DNA of 64,000 bases from Petrolisthes cinctipes (lineage: Eukaryota; Arthropoda; Malacostraca; Decapoda; Porcellanidae). How positions within the stretch are numbered: position 1 is the first letter of the stretch; each line of letters opens with the position of its first letter. Made by a program: the position numbers and the translations under genes. Shown in pieces: positions 26,720 to 35,500 of this stretch. The notes beneath the pieces are model-generated. The model saw only the letters and a program-made list of their open reading frames with translations, made no database searches and had not been told where the DNA came from. The stretch spans positions 491,501 to 555,500 of the forward strand of contig JAWQEG010000508.1 of assembly GCA_033782935.1 (NCBI GenBank), written 5' to 3'.

Positions 26720-27869
26720 TTTTAGCCTATATTTTGAAAATACTCTAACACTGAGTAGGCATGTACAGATTGCTTCTGGGACCCCAAAATATTGAATTTT
26801 CGGGTGTTTTGAGCCTGAATTTGAGATATAAACGGGTACTGAAGATTCATGCACATATCGACTTTTGTGCACCTAAAAGATCGATTTTCAGTATGTTTTG
26901 AGCATGTATTTTGAAAATACTCTAACACGGAGTAGGCATGTACAGATCGCTTCTGGGACCCCTAAATATCGAATTTTCGGGTGTTTTGGGACTGAATTTG
27001 AGATATCGACTTTTTGGCACCTAAAAGATCGATTTTTAGCATGTTTTTAGCCTATATTTTGAAAATATTCTAGCACTGAGTAGGCATGTACAGATTGCTT
27101 CTGGGACCCCAAAATATTGAATTTTCGGGTGTTTTGAGCCTGAATTTGAGATATAAACGGGTACAGAAGATACATGCACATATTGACTTTGGGCACCAAA
27201 AATATCGATTTTCAGCAAGTTTTGGGCCTGAATTTTGAAAATACTCTAACACGGAGTAGGCATGTACAGATCGCTTCTGGGACCCCAAAATATCGAATTT
27301 TCGGGTGTTTAGGGCCAGAATTTGAGATATAAACGGGTACAGAAGATGCATGCACATATCGACTTTTGGGCACCTAACAGATCGATTTTCAGCATGTTTT
27401 TGGCCTGTATTTTGAAACTACTCTAACACAGAGTAGGCATGTACAGATACCTTCTGGGACCTCTAAATATCGAATTTTCGGGTGTTTTGGGACTGAATTT
27501 GAGATATCGATTTTTTGACACCTAAAATGTCGATTTTTAGCATGTTTTTAGCCTATATTTTGAAAATATTCTAGCACTGTGTAGGCATGTACAGATTGCT
27601 TCTGGGACCCCAAAATATTGAATTTTCGGGTGTTTTGAGCCTGAATTTGAGATATAAACGGGTACAGAAAATACATGCACATATTGACTTTGGGCATCTA
27701 AAATATCGATTTTCAGCATGTTTTGGGCCTGTATTTTGAGAATACTCTAACATTGAGTAGGCATGTACAGATTGCTTCTGGGACCCCAAAATATTGAATT
27801 TTCGGGTGTTTTGAGCCTGAATTTGAGATATAAACGGGTACTGAAGATGCATGCACATATCGACTTTTG
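26720..27869 (+). repeat. Tandem duplication of ~1.15 kb, copy 2
   Basis: Repeats the 6/4 hybrid at 26,73x and its following monomers 5, 6, 1, 2, 3, 4. It has an intact landmark where the first copy has lost 10 bp. ACAGAAAATACATGC and CTAACATTGAG variants of type 4 become common from here on. Confidence 0.75.
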
Positions 27870-28081
27870 TGCACCTAAAAGATCGATTTTCAGTATGTTT
27901 GGAGCATGTATTTTGAAAATACTCTAACACGGAGTAGGCATGTACAGATCGCTTCTGGGACCCCTAAATATCGAATTTTCGGGTGTTTTGGGACTGAATT
28001 TGAGATATCGACTTTTTGGCACCTAAAAGATCGATTTTTAGCATGTTTTTAGCCTATATTTTGAAAATATTCTAGCACTGA

Positions 28082-28169
28082 GTAGGCATGTACAGATTGC
28101 TTCTGGGACCCCAAAATATTGAATTTTCGGGTGTTTTGAGCCTGAATTTGAGATATAAACGGGTACAGA
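28082..28169 (+). repeat. Half-monomer 1 (88 bp) of a type 1 monomer
   Basis: First half of the reference type 1 monomer. Laid against the following 88 bp without gaps, 58 of 88 bases agree by my count. Matching blocks include CATG at offset 6, GGG at offset 24, AAAATAT at offset 32, TGTTTTG at offset 51 and GCCTGAATTT at offset 59. This is far above the level expected for unrelated sequence of this composition. Confidence 0.8.
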
Positions 28170-28257
28170 AGATACATGCACATATTGACTTTGGGCACCA
28201 AAAATATCGATTTTCAGCATGTTTTGGGCCTGAATTTTGAAAATACTCTAACACTGA
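28170..28257 (+). repeat. Half-monomer 2 (88 bp) of a type 1 monomer
   Basis: Second half, paralogous to the preceding 88 bp, in the same orientation and order of blocks. It indicates that the 176-bp monomer arose by duplication of an ~88-bp ancestor. The boundary between halves lies within the 29 bp missing from types 3 and 6, so those monomers lost the junction of the halves. Confidence 0.8.
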
Positions 28258-28434
28258 GTAGGCATGTACATATCGCTTCTGGGACCCCAAAATATAGAAT
28301 TTTCGGGTGTTTAGGGCCAGAATTTGAGATATAAACGGGTACAGAAGATGCATGCACATATCGACTTTTGGGCACCTAAAAGATCGATTTTCAGTATGGT
28401 TTTGGCCTGCATTTTGAAAATACTCTAACACGGA
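28258..28434 (+). repeat. Monomer type 2 (177 bp)
   Basis: Second monomer of the HOR. It is recognised by ATATCGAATTTT, GTGTTTAGGGCCAG, GATGCATGCACATATCGAC and TTTTGGGCACCTAAAAG. The tail in most copies is GTATGTTTTTGGCCTG. This copy belongs to a subfamily with CATATCGC instead of CAGATCGC after the landmark, and with TATGGTTTTGGCCTGC in the tail. That subfamily is seen only in the right half of the window. Confidence 0.9.
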
Positions 28435-28582
28435 GTAAGCATGTACAGATACCTTCTGGGACCTCTAAATATCGAATTTTCGGGTGTTTTGGGACTGAAT
28501 TTGAGATATCGATTTTTTGGCACCTAAAATGTCGATTTTTAGCATGTTTTTAGCCTATATTTTGAAAATATTCTAGCACTGT
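28435..28582 (+). repeat. Monomer type 3 (148 bp, internally deleted)
   Basis: Third monomer. Relative to a 177-bp monomer it lacks 29 bp, corresponding to monomer positions 76-104, so GAGATAT joins directly to CGATTTTTTGG. It carries GATACCTTCTGGGACCTC and AAAATGTCGATTTTTAG, and ends CTAGCACTGT. Its tail contains the fully paired dyad ATATTTT-G-AAAATAT. Confidence 0.92.
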
Positions 28583-28758
28583 GTAGGCATGTACAGATTG
28601 CTTCTGGGACCCCAAAATATTGAATTTTCGGGTGTTTTGAGCCTGAATTTGAGATATAAACGGGTACAGAAGATACATGCACATATTGACTTTGGGCATC
28701 TAAAATATCGATTTTCAGCATGTTTTGGGCCGGTATTTTGAAAATACTCTAACACTGA
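28583..28758 (+). repeat. Monomer type 4 (176 bp)
   Basis: Fourth monomer, counterpart of type 1. It differs by GGGCATCTAAAATATCG and, in most copies, GCCTGTATTTTG, and by the end CTAACACTGA or CTAACATTGA. It usually follows a type 3 monomer ending CACTGT. The three variable CpG sites (near positions 17, 39 and 105) are all TG, as in type 1. This copy reads GGGCCGGTATTTTG, a local variant. Confidence 0.9.
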
Positions 28759-28833
28759 GTAGGCATGTACAGATTGCTTCTGGGACCCCAAAATATTGAA
28801 TTTTCGGGTGTTATGAGCCTGAATTTGAGATAT

Positions 28834-28862
28834 AAACGGGTACTGAAGATGCATGCACATAT
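28834..28862 (+). other. 29-bp segment absent from types 3 and 6
   Basis: Present in types 1, 2, 4 and 5 (here in type 5) and missing from every 148-bp monomer I read. It is bounded by ATAT direct repeats at 28,830-28,833 and 28,859-28,862, which fits a microhomology deletion. It contains AAACGGGTAC and the palindromic TGCATGCA core. Confidence 0.88.
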
Positions 28863-28909
28863 CGACTTTTGTGCACCTAAAAGATCGATTTTCAGTATGT
28901 TTTGAGCAT

Positions 28910-28924
28910 GTATTTTGAAAATAC
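28910..28924. other. Conserved 15-bp dyad, G/C-ended form
   Basis: GTATTTT-G-AAAATAC is a 7-bp inverted repeat around one central base, present in most type 2, 4 and 5 monomers. In types 3 and 6 the outer pair is changed on both sides (A and T), keeping full pairing. A DNA structure or protein-binding role is conjecture. Confidence 0.7.
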
Positions 28925-28935
28925 TCTAACACGGA

Positions 28936-29083
28936 GTAGGCATGTACAGATCGCTTCTGGGACCCCTAAATATCAAATTTTCGGGTGTTTTGGGACTGAA
29001 TTTGAGATATCGACTTTTTGGCACCTAAAAGATCGATTTTTAGCATGTTTTTAGCCTATATTTTGAAAATATTCTAGCACTGA
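28936..29083 (+). repeat. Monomer type 6 (148 bp, internally deleted)
   Basis: Sixth monomer, counterpart of type 3 with the same 29-bp deletion, so the deletion predates the split into two trimers. It is recognised by GATCGCTTCTGGGACCCCTA, GATATCGACTTTTTGGC and AAAAGATCGATTTTTAG, and ends CACTGA. The dyad ATATTTT-G-AAAATAT is at 29,058-29,072. This copy has ATATCAAATTTT where most have ATATCGAATTTT. Confidence 0.92.
29058..29072. other. Conserved 15-bp dyad, A/T-ended form
   Basis: ATATTTT-G-AAAATAT in a 148-bp monomer, the counterpart of the G/C-ended form in longer monomers. Both outer bases differ from that form, but they still pair with each other. Confidence 0.7.
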
Positions 29084-32000
29084 GTAGGCATGTACAGATT
29101 GCTTCTGGGACCCCAAAATATTGAATTTTCGGGTGTTTTGATCCTGAATTTGAGATATAAACGGGTACAGAAGATACATGCACATATTGACTTTGGGCAC
29201 CAAAAATATCGATTTTCAGCAAGTTTTGGGCCTGAATTTTGAAAATACTCTAACACGGAGTAGGCATGTACAGATCGCTTCTGGGACCCCAAAATATCGA
29301 ATTTTCGGGTGTTTAGGGCCAGAATTTGAGATATAAACGGGTACAGAAGATGCATGCACATATCGACTTTGGGCACCAAAAATATCGATTTTCAGAATGT
29401 TTTGGGCCTGAATTTTGAAAATACTCTAACACTGAGTAGGCATGTACATATCGCTTCTGGGACCCCAAAATATCGAATTTTCGGGTGTTTAGGGCCAGAA
29501 TTTGAGATATAAACGGGTACAGAAGATGCATGCACATATCGACTTTTGGGCACCTAAAAGATCGATTTTCAGTATGGTTTTGGCCTGCATTTTGAAAATA
29601 CTCTAACACGGAGTAAGCATGTACAGATACCTTCTGGGACCTCTAAATATCGAATTTTCGGGTGTTTTGGGACTGAATTTGAGATATCGATTTTTTGGCA
29701 CCTAAAATGTCGATTTTTAGCATGTTTTTAGCCTATATTTTGAAAATATTCTAGCACTGTGTAGGCATGTACAGATTGCTTCTGGGACCCCAAAATATTG
29801 AATTTTCGGGTGTTTTGAGCCTGAATTTGAGATATAAACGGGTACAGAAGATACATGCACATATTGACTTTGGGCATCTAAAATATCGATTTTCAGCATG
29901 TTTTGGGCCGGTATTTTGAAAATACTGTAACACTGAGTAGGCATGTACAGATTGCTTCTGGGACCCCAAAATATTGAATTTTCGGGTGTTATGAGCCTGA
30001 ATTTGAGATATAAACGGGTACTGAAGATGCATGCACATATCGACTTTTGTGCACCTAAAAGATCGATTTTCAGTATGTTTTGAGCATGTATTTTGAAAAT
30101 ACTCTAACACGGAGTAGGCATGTACAGATCGCTTCTGGGACCCCTAAATATCGAATTTTCGGGTGTTTTGGGACTGAATTTGAGATATCGACTTTTTGGC
30201 ACCTAAAAGATCGATTTTTAGCATGTTTTTAGCCTATATTTTGAAAATATTCTAGCACTGAGTAGGCATGTACAGATTGCTTCTGGGACCCCAAAATATT
30301 GAATTTTCGGGTGTTTTGATCCTGAATTTGAGATATAAACGGGTACAGAAGATACATGCACATATTGACTTTGGGCACCAAAAATATCGATTTTCAGCAA
30401 GTTTTGGGCCTGAATTTTGAAAATACTCTAACACGGAGTAGGCATGTACAGATCGCTTCTGGGACCCCAAAATATCGAATTTTCGGGTGTTTAGGGCCAG
30501 AATTTGAGATATAAACGGGTACAGAAGATGCATGCACATATCGACTTTTGGGCACCTAAAAGATCGATTTTCAGTATGTTTTTGGCCTGTATTTTGAAAC
30601 TACTCTAACACGGAGTAGTCATGTACAGATACCTTCTGGGACCTCTAAATATCGAATTTTCGGGTGTTTTGGGACTGAATTTGAGATATCGATTTTTTGA
30701 CACCTAAAATGTCGATTTTTAGCATGTTTTTAGCCTATATTTTGAAAATATTCTAGCACTGTGTAGGCATGTACAGATTGCTTCTGGGACCCCAAAATAT
30801 TGAATTTTCGGGTGTTTTGAGCCTGAATTTGAGATATAAACGGGTACAGAAAATACATGCACATATTGACTTTGGGCATCTAAAATATCGATTTTCAGCA
30901 TGTTTTGGGCCTGTGTTTTGAAAATACTGTAACATTGAGTAGGCATGTACAGATCGCTTCTGGGACCCCTAAATATCGAATTTTCGGGTGTTTTGGGACT
31001 GAATTTGAGATATCGAATTTTTGGCACCTAAAAGATCGATTTTTAGCATGTTTTTAGCCTATATTTTGAAAATATTCTAGCACTGAGTAGGCATGTACAG
31101 ATTGCTTCTGGGACCCCAAAATATTGAATTTTCGGGTGTTTTGAGCCTGAATTTGAGATATAAACGGGTACAGAAGATACATGCACATATTGACTTTGGG
31201 CACCAAAAATATCGATTTTCAGCATGTTTTGGGCCTGAATTTTGAAAATACTCTAACACGGAGTAGGCATGTACAGATCGCTTCTGGGACCCCAAAATAT
31301 CGAATTTTCGGGTGTTTAGGGCCAGAATTTGAGATATAAACGGGTACAGAAGATGCATGCACATATCGACTTTTGGGCACCTAAAAGATCGATTTTCAGT
31401 ATGTTTTTGGCCTGTATTTTGAAAATATTCTAACACGGAGTAAGCATGTACAGATACCTTCTGGGACCTCTAAATATCGAATTTTCGGTTGTTTTGGGAC
31501 TGAATTTGAGATATCGATTTTTTGGCACCTAAAATGTCGATTTTTAGCATGTTTTTAGCCTATATTTTGAAAATATTCTAGCACTGTGTAGGCTTGTACA
31601 GATTGCTTCTGGGACCCCAAAATATTGAATCTTCGGGTGTTTTGAGCCTGAATTTGAGATATAAACGGGTACAGAAAATACATGCACATATTGACTTTGG
31701 GCATCTAAAATATCGATTTTCAGCATGTTTTGGGCCTGTATTTTGAAAATACTCTAACATTGAGTAGGCATGTACAGATTGCTTCTGGGACCCCAAAATA
31801 TTGAATTTTCGGGTGTTTTGGGACTGAATTTGAGATATCGACTTTTTGGCACCTAAAAGATCGATTTTTAGCATGTTTTTAGCCTATATTTTGAAAATAC
31901 TCTAACACTGAGTAGGCATGTACAGATTGCTTCTGGGACCCCAAAATATTGAATTTTCGGGTGTTTTGAGCCTGAATTTGAGATATAAACGGGTACTGAA

Positions 32001-32551
32001 GATGCATGCACATATTGTCTTTGGGCACCAAAAATATCGATTTTTAGCATGTTTTGGGCCTGAATTTTGAAAATACTCTAATACGGAGTAGGCATGTACA
32101 TATCGCTTCTGGGACCCCAAAATATCGAATTTTCGGGTGTTTAGGGCCAGAATTTGAGATATAAACGGGTACAGAAGATGCATGCACATATCGACTTTTG
32201 GGCACCTAAAAGATCGATTTTCAGTATGGTTTTGGCCTGCATTTTGAAAATACTCTAACACGGAGTAAGCATGTACAGATACCTTCTGGGACCTCTAAAT
32301 ATCGAATTTTCGGGTGTTTTGGGACTGAATTTGAGATATCGATTTTTTGGCACCTAAAATGTCGATTTTTAGCATGTTTTTAGCCTATATTTTGAAAATA
32401 TTCTAGCACAGTGTAGGCATGTACAGATTGCTTCTGGGACCCCAAAATATTGAATTTTCGGGTGTTTTGAGCCTGAATTTGAGATATAAACGGGTACAGA
32501 AAATACATTCACATATTGACTTTGGGCATCTAAAATATCGATTTTCAGCAT

Positions 32552-35500
32552 GTTTTGGGCCTGAATTTTGAAAATACTCTAACACGGAGTAGGCATGTAC
32601 AGATCGCTTCTGGGACCCCAAAATATCGAATTTTCGGGTGTTTAGGGCCAGAATTTGAGATATAAACGGGTACAGAAGATGCATGCACATATCGACTTTT
32701 GGGCACCTAACAGATCGATTTTCAGCATGTTTTTGGCCTGTATTTTGAAACTACTCTAACACAGAGTAGGCATGTACAGATACCTTCTGGGACCTCTAAA
32801 TATCGAATTTTCGGGTGTTTTGGGACTGAATTTGAGATATCGATTTTTTGACACCTAAAATGTCGATTTTTAGCATGTTTTTAGCCTATATTTTGAAAAT
32901 ATTCTAGCACTGTGTAGGCATGTACAGATTGCTTCTGGGACCCCAAAATATTGAATTTTCGGGTGTTTTGAGCCTGAATTTGAGATATAAACGGGTACAG
33001 AAAATACATGCACATATTGACTTTGGGCATCTAAAATATCGATTTTCAGCATGTTTTGGGCCTGTATTTTAAGAATACTCTAACATTGAGTAGGCATGTA
33101 CAGATTGCTTCTGGGACCCCAAAATATTGAATTTTCGGGTGTTTTGAGCCTGAATTTGAGATATAAACGGGTACTGAAGATGCATGCACATATCGACTTT
33201 TGTGCACCTAAAAGATCGATTTTCAGTATGTTTGGAGCATGTATTTTGAAAATACTCTAACACGGAGTAGGCATGTACAGATCGCTTCTGGGACCCCTAA
33301 ATATCGAATTTTCGGGTGTTTTGGGACTGAATTTGAGATATCGCCTTTTTGGCACCTAAAAGATCGATTTTTAGCATGTTTTTAGCCTATATTTTGAAAA
33401 TATTCTAGCACTGAGTAGGCATGTACAGATTGCTTCTGGGACCCCAAAATATTGAATTTTCGGGTGTTTTGAGCCTGAATTTGAGATATAAACGGGTACA
33501 GAAGATACATGCACATATTGACTTTGGGCACCAAAAATATCGATTTTCAGCATGTTTTGGGCCTGAATTTTGAAAATACTCTAACACTGAGTAGGCATGT
33601 ACATATCGCTTCTGGGACCCCAAAATATAGAATTTTCGGGTGTTTAGGGCCAGAATTTGAGATATAAACGGGTACAGAAGATGCATGCACATATCGACTT
33701 TTGGGCACCTAAAAGATCGATTTTCAGTATGGTTTTGGCCTGCATTTTGAAAATACTCTAACACGGAGTAAGCATGTACAGATACCTTCTGGGACCTCTA
33801 AATATCGAATTTTCGGGTGTTTTGGGACTGAATTTGAGATATCGATTTTTTGGCACCTAAAATGTCGATTTTTAGCATGTTTTTAGCCTATATTTTGAAA
33901 ATATTCTAGCACTGTGTAGGCATGTACAGATTGCTTCTGGGACCCCAAAATATTGAATTTTCGGGTGTTTTGAGCCTGAATTTGAGATATAAACGGGTAC
34001 AGAAGATACATGCACATATTGACTTTGGGCATCTAAAATATCGATTTTCAGCATGTTTTGGGCCGGTATTTTGAAAATACTCTAACACTGAGTAGGCATG
34101 TACAGATTGCTTCTGGGACCCCAAAATATTGAATTTTCGGGTGTTATGAGCCTGAATTTGAGATATAAACGGGTACTGAAGATGCATGCACATATCGACT
34201 TTTGTGCACCTAAAAGATCGATTTTCAGTATGTTTTGAGCATGTATTTTGAAAATACTCTAACACGGAGTAGGCATGTACAGATCGCTTCTGGGACCCCT
34301 AAATATCAAATTTTCGGGTGTTTTGGGACTGAATTTGAGATATCGACTTTTTGGCACCTAAAAGATCGATTTTTAGCATGTTTTTAGCCTATATTTTGAA
34401 AATATTCTAGCACTGAGTAGGCATGTACAGATTGCTTCTGGGACCCCAAAATATTGAATTTTCGGGTGTTTTGATCCTGAATTTGAGATATAAACGGGTA
34501 CAGAAGATACATGCACATATTGACTTTGGGCACCAAAAATATCGATTTTCAGCAAGTTTTGGGCCTGAATTTTGAAAATACTCTAACACGGAGTAGGCAT
34601 GTACAGATCGCTTCTGGGACCCCAAAATATCGAATTTTCGGGTGTTTAGGGCCAGAATTTGAGATATAAACGGGTACAGAAGATGCATGCACATATCGAC
34701 TTTGGGCACCAAAAATATCGATTTTCAGAATGTTTTGGGCCTGAATTTTGAAAATACTCTAACACTGAGTAGGCATGTACATATCGCTTCTGGGACCCCA
34801 AAATATCGAATTTTCGGGTGTTTAGGGCCAGAATTTGAGATATAAACGGGTACAGAAGATGCATGCACATATCGACTTTTGGGCACCTAAAAGATCGATT
34901 TTCAGTATGGTTTTGGCCTGCATTTTGAAAATACTCTAACACGGAGTAAGCATGTACAGATACCTTCTGGGACCTCTAAATATCGAATTTTCGGGTGTTT
35001 TGGGACTGAATTTGAGATATCGATTTTTTGGCACCTAAAATGTCGATTTTTAGCATGTTTTTAGCCTATATTTTGAAAATATTCTAGCACTGTGTAGGCA
35101 TGTACAGATTGCTTCTGGGACCCCAAAATATTGAATTTTCGGGTGTTTTGAGCCTGAATTTGAGATATAAACGGGTACAGAAGATACATGCACATATTGA
35201 CTTTGGGCATCTAAAATATCGATTTTCAGCATGTTTTGGGCCGGTATTTTGAAAATACTGTAACACTGAGTAGGCATGTACAGATTGCTTCTGGGACCCC
35301 AAAATATTGAATTTTCGGGTGTTATGAGCCTGAATTTGAGATATAAACGGGTACTGAAGATGCATGCACATATCGACTTTTGTGCACCTAAAAGATCGAT
35401 TTTCAGTATGTTTTGAGCATGTATTTTGAAAATACTCTAACACGGAGTAGGCATGTACAGATCGCTTCTGGGACCCCTAAATATCAAATTTTCGGGTGTT

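Larger units (their letters stand above)
28082..28257 (+). repeat. Monomer type 1 (176 bp)
   Basis: First monomer of the HOR. It carries GATTGC near position 15, ATATTGAATTTT near 36, ATATTGAC near 101, GGCACCAAAAATATCG near 114 and GCCTGAATTTTG near 148. It usually follows a 148-bp monomer ending CTAGCACTGA. GC is 68 of 176 bases. It divides into two alignable 88-bp halves. The central TTTTG dyad has one unpaired position here (GAATTTT against AAAATAC). Confidence 0.92.
28759..28935 (+). repeat. Monomer type 5 (177 bp)
   Basis: Fifth monomer, counterpart of type 2. It is recognised by GGGTACTGAAGATGCATGC, TTTTGTGCACCTAAAAG and GTTTTGAGCATG (GTTTGGAGCATG in a right-half subfamily). The first two variable CpG sites are TG and the third is CG. 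The perfect dyad GTATTTT-G-AAAATAC lies at 28,910-28,924. The 29 bp missing from types 3 and 6 are present here at 28,834-28,862. Confidence 0.9.
28082..29083 (+). repeat. Reference 1,002-bp hexameric higher-order repeat
   Basis: This is one clean copy of the HOR, chosen as reference: six monomers of 176, 177, 148, 176, 177 and 148 bp (types 1 to 6). It consists of two related 501-bp trimers. Types 1 and 4, 2 and 5, and 3 and 6 are counterparts but differ at fixed diagnostic positions. Types 1/4 have GGCACCAAAAATATCG versus GGCATCTAAAATATCG. Types 2/5 have TTTAGGGCC and TTTTGGGCACC versus TTTTGAGCC and TTTTGTGCACC. Types 3/6 have GATACCTTCTGGGACCTC and AAAATGTCG versus GATCGCTTCTGGGACCCC and AAAAGATCG. 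The alternation of trimers runs through most of the window, broken by local gain or loss of single monomers. Confidence 0.93.
27219..32551 (+). repeat. Tandem duplication of 5,333 bp, copy 1
   Basis: Marker positions from 27.4 to 32.5 kb recur at +5,333 bp. Shared oddities include CCTAACAGATCG (27,37x/32,70x), a 677-bp trimer with an extra 2/1 hybrid monomer (29,260/34,593), GCCTGTGTTTTG (30,91x/36,24x) and GCTTGTACAG (31,59x/36,92x). The right edge is defined within 13 bp: the junction lies between 32,551 and 32,564, where a type 4 front passes into a type 1 tail. Confidence 0.9.

Noticed and set aside
28148..28164. CENP-B-box-like motif TTGAGATATAAACGGGT in long monomers, missing from the 148-bp monomers
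   Set aside because: It matches seven of nine core positions of the mammalian box, but a seven-of-nine match is expected roughly once in every two or three random 176-bp monomers on both strands. The TTCG half is not preserved. I do not claim it as a binding site.
28851..28858. GCATGCAC and neighbouring TGCATGCA palindrome as a regulatory element
   Set aside because: Short palindromes of this kind are common by chance, and nothing nearby indicates a promoter or a transcribed gene.
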